This document shows, in pieces, positions 37,250 to 46,914 of a DNA stretch of 64,000 nt. The stretch is from Neobacillus sp. CF12. GTDB taxonomy: Bacteria; Bacillota; Bacilli; Bacillales; Cytobacillaceae. Positions within the stretch are counted from its first letter, which is position 1; each line of letters begins with the position of its first letter. The stretch covers positions 1,978,501 through 2,042,500 of the forward strand of contig NZ_JAUCEU010000007.1 of NCBI RefSeq assembly GCF_030348765.1, written 5' to 3'. Below the pieces are notes generated by a model. The model worked only from the letters and a program-made list of their open reading frames with translations, did not search any database and was not told where the DNA came from. The position numbers and the translations under genes were made by a program.

Positions 37250-39031
37250 CTATCCAACATCAAGGGATGCGAAATGGGATAAACACAATTTCCAATACTT
37301 TCCTCTCAATCTAATTAACTCTTCATGTGTTCCTTCCTCTATGATTCTACCTTTTTCAATGAATAAGATTCGTGTCGCATTTTGAATGGTAGAAAGGCGG
37401 TGAGCGATAATAAAAGAAGTTCTCCCTGCAAGCAGAATTTCGAGTGCCTTTTGTAAAGCAAGTTCTGTCTCGGTATCAATGGAAGAAGTTGCCTCATCTA
37501 AAATAAGGATTTTAGGATCTGCCAATAATGCCCTTGCAAAGGAAATGAGTTGTCTTTGCCCATTCGAAAGCATTGTTCCTCTTTCATTCACTTCGGTTAA
37601 ATATCCTTTCTCTAACTGAACAATAAAATGGTGTGCTTGAACTGCTTTTGCGGCTTCCTTGACTTCCTCGTCTGTTGCATCCAGTCTTCCATAGCGGATA
37701 TTATCCATTATGGTCCCAGAAAAAATAAAAGGGTCCTGCAGCATGATACCCATTTGCTTTCTTAGTGAGTTTAGTGAAACAGACTTTATGTTGATATCGT
37801 CAATTTTTATTTCACCGCTATTAACATCATAAAAACGACTAATTAAACTAACAATCGTTGTTTTTCCTGATCCTGTTGGACCCACAAGCGCGATGGTTTC
37901 ACCTGGATTTACTTTGATATTCACTTGGTCCAAGTTCTTTCCATTGCTTTCATATCCAAAAACAACGTTTTCAAAATCAACCTTCCCTTTAATAAATGGA
38001 AGTTCTTTTGCATTGTCTTCACTGATAATGGTCGGTTTTTCGTCCATCATTTCAAAGATACGTTCTAAATAAGCCATTGCATTAATAATGGCATTGTAGA
38101 AGTTTCCAATATTCGCCAACGGCATCCAAAACATCCAGATATAACCAATAAACGCAATCATTGCACCGACCGTTACGCCTTGGCCTATCATTGATATACC
38201 TATTACATAAATAAAAGAAACGGTTAAGACAGAGATATTTTCAATCGCTGGCCAGAGCAGGAATTGAATTTTAACAGCCTTGATCCATGAACCCCGGTAT
38301 CCATTCGAAACATCATGGAATATTCTTCTATTTTCTTGTTCACGAACAAAGGCTTGAGTTACTTTCATTCCATTGATGCTTTCATGTACATATGCATTCA
38401 TATTGGATACTTTATTGCTTAAATTTTGCCAAGCCTTTCGCTGTGCATTTTTTATTAAGAAGATAATGCCTGCGAGGATAGGAAAACCAGCCATCGCAAA
38501 CAAAGTCAGCTTCACGTCGATTGCAAGCATAAAGCCTATAATAACTGAAAGGCTGAATAAGTCTGTAATTAAGTTAATTAAACCATTTGATAACAGATCA
38601 CTCAAAGAATTTACATAATTCACTACCCGAACTAATATTTTCCCATGTGGCCGGCTATCGAAAAAGGAAAATGATAGTTTTTGCAGATGTGTGAATAAAT
38701 CTTTGCGGATATTTTCTATGATACTGTGACCAATTTCTGACATCATTCGTATTCTATACTTCATGCACACACCCGTGATGATTAGAGCGAATAAATAAAT
38801 TCCGGAAAGTGTTGCAAGTCCGACTATATCCTTGCTTGGTATCTCCTCATCAATTGCCTGCTTAATTAAGTATGGTCCAATAAGATTTGCACTGCTTGCA
38901 ATGAGCATGATTAAAACAGTCAGCAGTATTTTCTTTTTATATGGTTTAATATACAATAGTAACCTTTTCAAATGGACCAAATTAAAAGGAGTATCCAGTT
39001 CTTCATCAATATTAAATTTATTTCGTGCCAT
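37250..39031 (-). CDS. ABC exporter half, catalytically canonical subunit (YheH/BmrD-like)
   Basis: 593 aa from MARNKF at 39031, with AAGGAAGTGAG upstream; a GTG 9 bases earlier has no spacing. Six membrane spans in about residues 30-320, then a nucleotide-binding domain. Walker A is LVGPTGSGKTT, the signature is LSNGQRQ (Asn in place of Gly), Walker B is KILILDEATSSID with the catalytic Glu, and the H-loop is AHRLST. It is paired with the gene at 39037, whose Walker B lacks the Glu. Heterodimeric exporters of this type move drugs, lipids or peptides outward. Its link with the pectin genes is unclear. Confidence 0.92.
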   Translation of the reverse strand: MARNKFNIDEELDTPFNLVHLKRLLLYIKPYKKKILLTVLIMLIASSANLIGPYLIKQAIDEEIPSKDIVGLATLSGIYLFALIITGVCMKYRIRMMSEIGHSIIENIRKDLFTHLQKLSFSFFDSRPHGKILVRVVNYVNSLSDLLSNGLINLITDLFSLSVIIGFMLAIDVKLTLFAMAGFPILAGIIFLIKNAQRKAWQNLSNKVSNMNAYVHESINGMKVTQAFVREQENRRIFHDVSNGYRGSWIKAVKIQFLLWPAIENISVLTVSFIYVIGISMIGQGVTVGAMIAFIGYIWMFWMPLANIGNFYNAIINAMAYLERIFEMMDEKPTIISEDNAKELPFIKGKVDFENVVFGYESNGKNLDQVNIKVNPGETIALVGPTGSGKTTIVSLISRFYDVNSGEIKIDDINIKSVSLNSLRKQMGIMLQDPFIFSGTIMDNIRYGRLDATDEEVKEAAKAVQAHHFIVQLEKGYLTEVNERGTMLSNGQRQLISFARALLADPKILILDEATSSIDTETELALQKALEILLAGRTSFIIAHRLSTIQNATRILFIEKGRIIEEGTHEELIRLRGKYWKLCLSHFASLDVG

Positions 39032-39036
39032 TGTTC

Positions 39037-40782
39037 TCACTTCCTTGCCATTAGGTGCATATCAAAATTCCCATACTGGTTTTGATAAACGTTATAATAG
39101 TATCCTCTTTGTTCCAGTAATTCTTCATGCTTTCCTCTTTCAATAATTCTTCCATTTTCCATCACTAGGATTATATCTGCCTCTTTTACTGAGGATATCC
39201 GATGCGCAATGATAAAACAGGTTTTGCTCTCTTGAATTTGCTTTAATGTATTTTGAATTTTTTCTTCTGTTTCCATATCAACACTAGATGTCGTATCATC
39301 AAGAATTAGAATGGCTAGATCTTGCATCAATGCACGTGCAAGAGCAATCCTTTGTTTCTGCCCTCCAGACAATCCAACTCCCCTTTCACCTATAATGGTG
39401 TCATACCCTTGCGGCATATGGGTAATGAAATCATGTGCCTCCGCCATTTTTGCTGCAGTCTGGACCATTTCAAGTGAAGCTTTTGGATTTCCATAGGCAA
39501 TATTTCCTTCAATGGTATCGGAGAATAAAAAGATATCCTGCATCACCATCGCCATATTCGCTCTTAGTTTGTGGAGATCCCAATCCTTGACATTGACCCC
39601 CGCTACTTTAATTTCCCCACTGGTGGTGTCATAGAATCTGCTTAGCAAATTTACTAATGTAGACTTGCCGGAACCTGTGGGTCCAATAATTCCTACTGTC
39701 TGCCCTGTTCTAGCTTTGAAGCAAATATCTTCTAACACCATACCTTCTCCATAACTAAAATAAACATGTTCAAATTCCACATTACCAATACTTTCTGGCA
39801 TACTGCTTTTTTCAGAGCCATTGGTAATTTGTGAGTTAGTGAGTAGAAGGTCCTCCACTTTTTCAGCAGAGGCGATAAATCTTTGAACATCATTGATCAA
39901 CCATCCTGCCATCCTCATGGGGTTATTTATAGCCCATATTAAGGAATTAAACATAACCAATTCCCCAATTGTAAGGGAACCGCTAATCACCATAAATCCG
40001 CCAGCCAAAATCATGACTACTGTTAGTACACCTGCAAGTGAGTCTAGAATCGGTAAGTACTTTTCCCAAACCTTTGCGGAGTTCAGATTTCTTGCCTTAA
40101 AAGCTTTGTTTTCCACTGTAAATTTATCAATCTCGAAGTTTTCCTTTGCGAAAGCTTTTACAACACGGTTTCCCGAGATATTTTCTTGGACGACAGAGTT
40201 TAGTTTAGCGAATTGATTCCTGATTTCCGTAAAGGTTGGCTTCACATCATTTGATAAACGAACAGCAAAAAATCCAATAATCGGAGTAATCGCCAAAATG
40301 GCTAACGCTAACGGCGGATGGATAGAAACCATAAATACGATTGCAAAGAGTAAGATCATACTATTTTCAAAGATCATATAAATTGTCCATGCCGTAAAAT
40401 GTCTAATGGCTTCCATGTCACCTGTCATTCTTGCCATTATGTCCCCTGTTTTTGTGCGGTCATAAAAACTAAAATCTAATTTAAGAAGTCGGTCATAGAG
40501 ATTTTCTCTCATTTTAAAGATTACATTCTGTGATAATTTCTCAAACATAATTTGGTATCCATATCTCACCGAGGTTCTTATAACCGTAAAACCTATCATT
40601 AAACCAATGAATGGCCATAACGAATTCTTTTCCTGACCGTACATGACATCATCTACGATTCTTCCCGCCAAATAAGGATTTACCATATTTAGGGCAGAAA
40701 CAATTAAAGCCAAAAGCAGGCCGATAAACAATCTTATTTTATAATTACGGATATAACTCCATGCCCAACGTAAACTTTGCAT
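39037..40782 (-). CDS. ABC exporter half, degenerate-site subunit (YheI/BmrC-like)
   Basis: 581 aa. GGAGGGGAGAGAG precedes the ATG. Six spans in about 15-300. The ATPase has GPTGSGKST, the canonical signature LSGGQKQ, and Walker B ILILDDTTSSVD, where Asp replaces the catalytic Glu. Together with the LSNGQ of the partner this forms one non-hydrolysing site, the known pattern of TM287/288, LmrCD and BmrCD. The stop lies 5 bases before the partner start, so the two are coupled. No peptide precursor or immunity gene is visible nearby. Confidence 0.92.
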   Translation of the reverse strand: MQSLRWAWSYIRNYKIRLFIGLLLALIVSALNMVNPYLAGRIVDDVMYGQEKNSLWPFIGLMIGFTVIRTSVRYGYQIMFEKLSQNVIFKMRENLYDRLLKLDFSFYDRTKTGDIMARMTGDMEAIRHFTAWTIYMIFENSMILLFAIVFMVSIHPPLALAILAITPIIGFFAVRLSNDVKPTFTEIRNQFAKLNSVVQENISGNRVVKAFAKENFEIDKFTVENKAFKARNLNSAKVWEKYLPILDSLAGVLTVVMILAGGFMVISGSLTIGELVMFNSLIWAINNPMRMAGWLINDVQRFIASAEKVEDLLLTNSQITNGSEKSSMPESIGNVEFEHVYFSYGEGMVLEDICFKARTGQTVGIIGPTGSGKSTLVNLLSRFYDTTSGEIKVAGVNVKDWDLHKLRANMAMVMQDIFLFSDTIEGNIAYGNPKASLEMVQTAAKMAEAHDFITHMPQGYDTIIGERGVGLSGGQKQRIALARALMQDLAILILDDTTSSVDMETEEKIQNTLKQIQESKTCFIIAHRISSVKEADIILVMENGRIIERGKHEELLEQRGYYYNVYQNQYGNFDMHLMARK

Positions 40783-40863
40783 AAACCTCTCTCCCCTCCA
40801 AACATAAATACATACTATTTTCGTTACAGTTCAGTTATGTATAAAACAATCTATTTTTTAGAA

Positions 40864-40892
40864 AAGACCACCAACAAAGTGTCAGTGGTCTT
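40864..40892 (-). terminator. Intrinsic terminator after the second yesL
   Basis: AAGACCAC/GTGGTCTT stem with a 13-base loop, immediately after the stop. The minus-strand 3' side reads TTC and then an A/T-rich stretch. It separates the yesL/yesU unit from the exporter operon. Confidence 0.7.
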
Positions 40893-40901
40893 GCTCGTTC
40901 C

Positions 40902-41525
40902 TTAAACGGCATTCTGTTGTTTCTTAATTTTTGAAAAAGCAAAAAAGGATGCCCACATGATAACGAATGATAAGATACTTGCACTAAATAATGGAATTAA
41001 ACCGGGTATTGTTGTCATTAAAAGATATACCGCGAAAGTTCCAATCACCATCAATGCTGTAGAAAGCGGATTCATTAGCATGATCATGAACGCATGTTTG
41101 ATTACCTGGTGAATCTTAAGGTCAAAATGGACAAACGTTGGGAAAACATAAAATATGGTTAAGATATAGCCTAAAGCAACCATAAGGGTTGGATAATACA
41201 GCAGAGTAATAAGTCCTGTCGCGCCTCTCAAAAAACTAATATCAATATATAAGATATAGGCTGAAACAATTAAAATAAGCCCTAAAAGGTTACTTTTTAA
41301 AAATTCACTTTTATACGATTCCCAAAAAGTCTTAAAGATTGGAATTTCATCTTTATCCATCAGTATTTTCCTAATAATAACAAACATAGCTGTTGTCGCA
41401 GGAAATAAACCAAATAGGATTAAACCAAGAAATGTAAACGCAATCCATAAAAGATTGATATAGGCTAATTTCATCAGCCAATCACAAAGTGAGTAAAATC
41501 CTCCGATAGCTCCCTTCATCTGCAT
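40902..41525 (-). CDS. yesL: Second YesL-family membrane protein (DUF624)
   Basis: 207 aa with several membrane segments and the family signature FLGLILFGLFPATTAMFVIIRKI. GGGGGAG precedes the ATG. It shares MLMNPLST and EIPIFKTFWESYKSEFLKSNLLGL with the copy at 28262, so the two are paralogs. It follows yesU by 44 bases. Molecular function is unknown. Confidence 0.9.
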   Translation of the reverse strand: MQMKGAIGGFYSLCDWLMKLAYINLLWIAFTFLGLILFGLFPATTAMFVIIRKILMDKDEIPIFKTFWESYKSEFLKSNLLGLILIVSAYILYIDISFLRGATGLITLLYYPTLMVALGYILTIFYVFPTFVHFDLKIHQVIKHAFMIMLMNPLSTALMVIGTFAVYLLMTTIPGLIPLFSASILSFVIMWASFFAFSKIKKQQNAV

Positions 41526-41569
41526 CGTTGTCTCCCCCTATCTATGAACGTACTCATACTTCGATAACA

Positions 41570-42277
41570 CTACTTATTGTTACCAGTTTTCAAAGTCGCT
41601 TGGTGTACGGTTAAATTTGAATAAGCAGCTTTCATAGGTGCCATCTGCCGGAAGCCTATTTTCCCGCCACCAAAAATTGGCCCAAAGCTGACTCCATCAT
41701 CTTCCCATTCCAGTACCGGTAAATCATTGATTGAAAATTGTACAAGACCCTCATATTTCACGAGTTTCATATAATATGGAGGAATGGAATCACAGGCCGG
41801 AGGAAGTGGGTCTGCACCAGCTGCAACGAGGTGAAATCCATAACTTTTCCGCAAGTTACATGTACGAAAAGCTCTTTCATCCGGATGCTTATGCCTAAAA
41901 TAGGATAAGTGGAGAGCATTTATGGCACCTGAATGATACTCAGGGTATTTTCCGTTACGAGCTGGCAAATCTGTGGAAAAAAGATCCTCTCCCCTTCTCC
42001 CAGCAGCTGCAAAAAATATCATACAAAGTCCTGGTTCTCGGACAGGATAAAACTCCCACTCAATGATAATCTTATCTGGAAAATCAATTGGACACCAAAA
42101 AACCCAATGAGCGTCGTCCCCATAAATATCGGGGTCTAATTCATTTTCTAAGTGTAAGCGACTATCCTTAAAGCTATGCTTAGCTGATCCTTCTAATTTC
42201 CAATCCTCAATATCAGTTATGTTTGAAAGAGGATTGTGATATAGACATTCGCCTCTTTCAAATTGTTTATATAACAT
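41570..42277 (-). CDS. yesU: YesU-like protein (DUF1961, jelly-roll fold expected)
   Basis: 235 aa, no signal peptide. LENELDPDIYGDDAHWVFWCPIDFPDKIIIEWEF and RKSYGFHLVAAGADPLPP are typical of the DUF1961/YesU family found in RG-I loci. The concanavalin-type sandwich fold suggests a carbohydrate-active or carbohydrate-binding protein. GGAGAAGG precedes the ATG. It is upstream of the second yesL and downstream of the AraC gene terminator. Confidence 0.88.
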   Translation of the reverse strand: MLYKQFERGECLYHNPLSNITDIEDWKLEGSAKHSFKDSRLHLENELDPDIYGDDAHWVFWCPIDFPDKIIIEWEFYPVREPGLCMIFFAAAGRRGEDLFSTDLPARNGKYPEYHSGAINALHLSYFRHKHPDERAFRTCNLRKSYGFHLVAAGADPLPPACDSIPPYYMKLVKYEGLVQFSINDLPVLEWEDDGVSFGPIFGGGKIGFRQMAPMKAAYSNLTVHQATLKTGNNK

Positions 42278-42376
42278 TTTCTAAACACCTTCTCCTAACT
42301 AAATCTTTATAAAAAATATAAAATTAACATGACTTTCCAGCAACCATACTTTTTTGCAAAGAATAAATTTCAATAA

Positions 42377-42411
42377 AAAATGATGGTATTAAAAACCACT
42401 ACCATCATTTT
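42377..42411 (-). terminator. Terminator overlapping the end of the AraC gene
   Basis: AAAATGATGGTA/TACCATCATTTT 12-bp stem, followed on the minus strand by TTTTATTG. The upstream arm lies inside the last codons of the regulator (stop at 42391-42389). The yesU unit must therefore use another promoter in 42278-42376 or rely on readthrough. Confidence 0.75.
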
Positions 42412-44740
42412 CTACCTTTATTTGACTGTCAACCTGATTCAGTTTTCGGTATTGGCTTGGCGGTATACCGATTTGTTTTTTAAATATCCGATTAAAATAA
42501 CTGTGTCTATATCCTACACCTTCTGCTATGTCGTTAATTTTCATATCAGAATTTATCAGAAGTTCTTTCGCCTTTTCAATTCTTAATTGTGTTAGATAAT
42601 CAATAAAGTTAATTCCGACCATTTGTTTAAAAGCCTTACTTAAAGAATAAGGGTTTGTACCTACCTCGTCTGCACAACTTTCCAAGGAAATGTCATCCGC
42701 ATAACTGTCCTGTATTTTGGTGACAACTTTTTCAATTACCCGTTTTAATTCAATATTCATCCTACCCTCTAACTTCTGTATATACGGACCGATTACATCA
42801 TCAGTAAACCATTTAATGATTCTTTCCGTATCCCGAATTTGAGAAAGCTCCTCATACATATTTTTCCCTTCGAACAGTTCATGAGGATGTATTCCGGAAT
42901 GAAGTATTTCATGCTGAATACTACTATAAAGCTGCACAATCCCCTGATGAATATTGATTTCATTAATGCCCTTTTCCGTTAATTCTTGCAAAAATGGTCT
43001 AATTAAATTCTCAACCTCTGCAGTATGACCCATTCTTATCGCTTGAATAATTTCTTTTTCGATCGCAAATGGATAGTGGATTTGGTTGATATTCCCTGAC
43101 CTTTCATGCTCCATCAGATCAATAACCTGATTACTATTTTCAAATAATCTAAACCGCTTTCCGCTACGAACTTCTTCAAATATATAAGGAATTTTTTTAA
43201 GACTATCCGTTGGTTCACTAATTGTAACAGTTACTTGCATCTGTAATATTTCATTTATCGTTTTTGTTGCTTTATCAGCAAAGAGATGTAATTCCTCCCT
43301 GAATGAATCGTTATTTAGATGGATCACCAATACGCCTACTGATAAATCCGTAAATTTTAGAATATTAAACTGATCAAACATTTCGTTTGCCAGTTCCTCC
43401 ATTATGTTTGCTGCCGTAAATGTAACGAGACTCTCATCATTATTTGAGAATGATTCACCTAAACCTGTCAGTTGAATTTCAAGTGCTGTAAAAGATTTCC
43501 TTTCTAACTCCCAGCCATAATTCTCCATTCTTACCCGCAAATCTTCTTCTGTATGATGATATAAATATCCTTGGATTAATTGGAGAATAAAACTGCTTTT
43601 GATTTGAGTTACCTGCTCGACTAAACGTGACTGAAGCAGATCACTTTTTTGTGATAAATTTTTCATTTGCTGTTCAATTACTGTAAATACGTCCCGACCT
43701 TTACCTCTCCATAATCCTTCTTCCTCATGCCCTAAATTTTTTAATAGTTTATTAATAGGAGAATATATCCGATTTGACGTGAACCAAGATAATATAAATG
43801 CAAGAATAAGTGCTGTTATACTAAAAATCAATATCAACCTAGAAACGAATACCAATGGAGCAGTAATAGAAGACATCGGCGCAGCTGAAACATATGTCCA
43901 ATCCGAATCTATTCTAGTAAATTGACCATAGGAGATAGAATACATTTTTTTATTATGTTTTATTTGGAAAGACCCATCAGTATTTTTGTGTTTTTCCATT
44001 TCTTTCTGTAATACATTTATAAAGGTAGAGTCCTTTGTGCTGTTTGATGAGAGTAAAATTTCGTTTTCTCCATCTAAAATGAATGTTGCCCCCTTATCAT
44101 AAGGGGTTAATGTCTTTAGTAGTTGCAGTGCTTTATGCTGATCAATTGTAACAATGATGGAGCCGAATGGATCCTTGCTTGTTGCGGGAATGCTGTGAAT
44201 AAATGCAAGCGTTTTCTTTTTAGATCCTGCTTCTACCGGATACTCAGCCCAGTGTAGTTTTTTACCATTACTTAAACCTTCATGGTAAAACCTTTTTGAC
44301 TTATCATCTAGTACATTATATTCGCTATTAAATAAAATTGGCTTCTCGCGTTCAATATATAAATCTACTGTTTTTATAAGATTATGACTTCCCTGTAATA
44401 ACAAAAGTGTTTTAGAAATATCATAGGTTTCCGTAAACTGCCTGACAAAATCGATATTCCTTAATGATTCTCCAAATCTCGGCTCAAATGCCCAATGTGA
44501 TGTAGAGTATTCCAAATACTTGAACTGCTCATCAATATTTTTTGCTCTCTGCTCGATTTGACTAGTATGTAATATTCTTAATTCATCTTCCACTTTCCCA
44601 ACAGCAAACAAATAAATACATAGACCAGTGATTAAGCCTGGGATACTCGCAATTAGCAAGATTAAAATAAAACTATTACGATGAAAACTACCTCTCCATT
44701 GAAGCGTTTTTAGTTTTGAACTTATGTTTTTAAATCTCAC
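42389..44740 (-). CDS. yesS: Membrane-anchored AraC-type one-component regulator (YesS-like)
   Basis: 783 aa. It starts with GTG at 44740 behind GGAGGTG; the frame before it carries no ribosome site. A span at about 22-44, an extracellular sensor of roughly 250 residues, and a second span near 295-320 are visible. A cytoplasmic linker of about 330 residues and a C-terminal AraC HTH follow (SLSKAFKQMVGINFIDYL; YFNRIFKKQIGIPPSQYR). No receiver or kinase domain is present. It resembles B. subtilis YesS in size and plan. It would sense an extracellular ligand and act directly on DNA. Three phased repeats lie upstream. Confidence 0.9.
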   Translation of the reverse strand: MRFKNISSKLKTLQWRGSFHRNSFILILLIASIPGLITGLCIYLFAVGKVEDELRILHTSQIEQRAKNIDEQFKYLEYSTSHWAFEPRFGESLRNIDFVRQFTETYDISKTLLLLQGSHNLIKTVDLYIEREKPILFNSEYNVLDDKSKRFYHEGLSNGKKLHWAEYPVEAGSKKKTLAFIHSIPATSKDPFGSIIVTIDQHKALQLLKTLTPYDKGATFILDGENEILLSSNSTKDSTFINVLQKEMEKHKNTDGSFQIKHNKKMYSISYGQFTRIDSDWTYVSAAPMSSITAPLVFVSRLILIFSITALILAFILSWFTSNRIYSPINKLLKNLGHEEEGLWRGKGRDVFTVIEQQMKNLSQKSDLLQSRLVEQVTQIKSSFILQLIQGYLYHHTEEDLRVRMENYGWELERKSFTALEIQLTGLGESFSNNDESLVTFTAANIMEELANEMFDQFNILKFTDLSVGVLVIHLNNDSFREELHLFADKATKTINEILQMQVTVTISEPTDSLKKIPYIFEEVRSGKRFRLFENSNQVIDLMEHERSGNINQIHYPFAIEKEIIQAIRMGHTAEVENLIRPFLQELTEKGINEINIHQGIVQLYSSIQHEILHSGIHPHELFEGKNMYEELSQIRDTERIIKWFTDDVIGPYIQKLEGRMNIELKRVIEKVVTKIQDSYADDISLESCADEVGTNPYSLSKAFKQMVGINFIDYLTQLRIEKAKELLINSDMKINDIAEGVGYRHSYFNRIFKKQIGIPPSQYRKLNQVDSQIKVENDGSGF

Positions 44741-44830
44741 TAGTACACCTCCGCATCTGGAACTTTGCAAAAACTCGACTGTAACCAATTATGGCATATT
44801 TACATCAAAAATGAAGGCGCTTTAATAAAA

Positions 44831-44879
44831 ATGTCTGAATTTTCACTATCAATGTCTGATTTTTTACTATTATGTCTGA
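44831..44879. repeat. Three phased direct repeats upstream of the AraC gene
   Basis: ATGTCTGA occurs at 44831-44838, 44852-44859 and 44872-44879, spaced 21 and 20 bases (two helical turns), each followed by a T-rich stretch and, in the first two, ACTAT. They lie about 90-140 bases before the GTG of the AraC-type gene. The phasing is what AraC-family proteins use when several monomers bind one DNA face. Function inferred. Confidence 0.7.
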
Positions 44880-44895
44880 TTTTTGTAAACACAAA

Positions 44896-44941
44896 GGACC
44901 ATTTGCATTGAATGAAACCTATCATCCAATGCAAATGGTCC
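44896..44941 (-). terminator. Intrinsic terminator after lplC
   Basis: Perfect 15-bp stem GGACCATTTGCATTG with its complement and a 16-base loop. On the minus strand it is followed by TTTGTGTTT. It ends the lplABC operon and shields the AraC gene from readthrough. Confidence 0.85.
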
Positions 44942-44969
44942 TATTAATTACTTTAAAATACTTCTTCAT

Positions 44970-45860
44970 TTATCCTTTAACCGAACCTAATAACATACCT
45001 TTTGCAAAGTGTTTCTGTAGGAAAGGATAAACAATTAAGATAGGTAAAGTGGCTACAACAACCACCGCAAGTTTTAATGATTGATCAGGCGGTTCCACAA
45101 AGTTCGCACTTGCAGATGCTGCATCGCCAAGTTGTGCCTGTGATAGAATAATAATTTGTTGAAGCAAAACTTGTACCGGCCACTTGGCACTGTCCGTAAT
45201 GTATAACAAAGCACTGAAAAAGTCATTCCAAATGGCTACCGCATAGAACAAAGCAAAGGTAGCAAGAACTGGTTTCGAAAGCGGCAGCATAATCCGCCAA
45301 AAGATTCCAACCTCGGAACATCCATCAATCTTAGCCGCTTCTTCTAATTCAATCGGGATATTTTGAAAGAATGTTTTAACGATAATTAAGTTAAAAGGAT
45401 TAATCGCAATCGGCAAAATTAACGCCCAGTAAGAATCTAATAATCCTAATGATTTTACCACGATATATCCTGGAATCATTCCTCCACTGAAGAGCATTGA
45501 GAAAACGATTAGGTTCATAAAGAAGTTACGGCCCATCAACGTTTTTCTTGATAATGGATAAGCCATTGAGAATGTAAAGAATAAGCAAACCAATGTTCCT
45601 ACTAAGGTAACACCGATGGATACTAGGATACTTCGAGTAAAAGTATCTGTTGAAAAGATATATTCATAAGCTGTAAGTGTAAAAGTTTCTGGAAAGATAA
45701 AGAAACTTCTCCTTGTTAATTCTGCTTCCGTTGCAAAGGAACCAGCAATAATGTAAAGGAATGGGCATATCATAATCAATCCAATGATCCCCATAAGAAT
45801 AAAATTAAATACATCAAATACTCTACCAGCAGGAGTATTATGCATTTTTGGCATCGACAT
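44970..45860 (-). CDS. lplC: ABC sugar permease LplC-type
   Basis: 296 aa from MSMPKMHN at 45860, preceded by AGGAGGTG; a GTG 9 bases upstream overlaps the ribosome site. Six spans. The EAA loop is ELEEAAKIDGCSEVGIFWRIMLP. It ends in FAKGMLLGSVKG, nearly the same as the permease at 3822. Last gene of lplA-lplB-lplC. Confidence 0.93.
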   Translation of the reverse strand: MSMPKMHNTPAGRVFDVFNFILMGIIGLIMICPFLYIIAGSFATEAELTRRSFFIFPETFTLTAYEYIFSTDTFTRSILVSIGVTLVGTLVCLFFTFSMAYPLSRKTLMGRNFFMNLIVFSMLFSGGMIPGYIVVKSLGLLDSYWALILPIAINPFNLIIVKTFFQNIPIELEEAAKIDGCSEVGIFWRIMLPLSKPVLATFALFYAVAIWNDFFSALLYITDSAKWPVQVLLQQIIILSQAQLGDAASASANFVEPPDQSLKLAVVVVATLPILIVYPFLQKHFAKGMLLGSVKG

Positions 45861-45887
45861 TCTTTCCACCTCCTAAATCATAAAACC

Positions 45888-46880
45888 TTAAAAAATTCCG
45901 TCCTGCCCCATCTTTTTAGCCAATTTATTAGCACCTAAAACGAGGACTACACCTACAATTGCTTTAAATAATCCTACTGCGGTACTATAACTATAAGCCC
46001 CTTGGGTAATACCCACAAAGTAAACATACGTGTCAAAAACATCCGCTACACTTCGATTGAGGGAGTTACTCATAAGGAAGATTTGTTGGAAACCTGTATC
46101 AAGAAAATTACCAAGTCGTAAGATTAGTAGAACAACAATCGTGCTTCTTACAGCCGGAAGAGTCACGTGCCATAATCTTCTCATTCTTCCTGCCCCGTCT
46201 ACTATTGCCGCTTCATATTGCTCCTTATCGACAGAAGCAAGCGCTGCTAAGAAAATAACCGTACCCCAGCCTGATTCTTTCCAAATGATTTGTCCCATAA
46301 TAAGTGGACGGAACCATTCTGGAGAGGAAAGGAAGTTAATTTCTTTCCCATAAAAAAGTGAAACGATTTCGTTTACTACACCACCGCTAGTGGTAAAAAA
46401 GATGTACGTGATACTTGCGATAATTACCCATGACATAAAATGTGGGACATAAATAAAGGTTTGCACCACACTCTTATATGCTTGCAATCTTAGTTCATTT
46501 AATAGAAGAGCCAAAATGATTGGCGCAGGGAAAAAGAATACTAAGTCCAGACACGCAAGAATAAAAGTATTTTCTAGTAATCTAAAGAAATCAGGGTTTT
46601 TGAAGAAATCGATAAAATTTTCAAAACCCACCCATTTACTACCGAAAACTCCTAGAAATGGAGAGTAGTCTTGGAAGGCAATGACAATTCCCCACATGGG
46701 AAGATATTTAAAAATAATAAAATAAGCTAAGCCTGGAATTAAGAGCAGGTAGAGCCATTTATCTCTTTTTAAACGTTGGATATTGGAAATATTCGATTTT
46801 ACTTCAGCCTTTGATGCTTTTTTTACAGTTTTATACCCTGGTTCCACAGTTTCGACACTCTGTGCCTTAAGGCCGTCCAT
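45888..46880 (-). CDS. lplB: ABC sugar permease LplB-type
   Basis: 330 aa from MDGLKAQ at 46880, with AAGGAGTG. The long cytoplasmic N-terminal tail of about 45 residues is normal for LplB. The EAA loop is EQYEAAIVDGAGRMRRLWHVTLP. It is paralogous to the permease at 4712 (YVPHFMSWVII versus YMPHFLSWVII). It follows lplA after a 78-base gap that holds a perfect hairpin. Confidence 0.93.
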   Translation of the reverse strand: MDGLKAQSVETVEPGYKTVKKASKAEVKSNISNIQRLKRDKWLYLLLIPGLAYFIIFKYLPMWGIVIAFQDYSPFLGVFGSKWVGFENFIDFFKNPDFFRLLENTFILACLDLVFFFPAPIILALLLNELRLQAYKSVVQTFIYVPHFMSWVIIASITYIFFTTSGGVVNEIVSLFYGKEINFLSSPEWFRPLIMGQIIWKESGWGTVIFLAALASVDKEQYEAAIVDGAGRMRRLWHVTLPAVRSTIVVLLILRLGNFLDTGFQQIFLMSNSLNRSVADVFDTYVYFVGITQGAYSYSTAVGLFKAIVGVVLVLGANKLAKKMGQDGIF

Positions 46881-46914
46881 AAATTCACTCCTTTCAAATT
46901 CTAGGGTCTTTTTC

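Noticed and set aside
37250..40782. Bacteriocin or lantibiotic export system
   Set aside because: No precursor peptide, modification or peptidase-domain gene is present; the exporter halves lack an N-terminal C39 peptidase.
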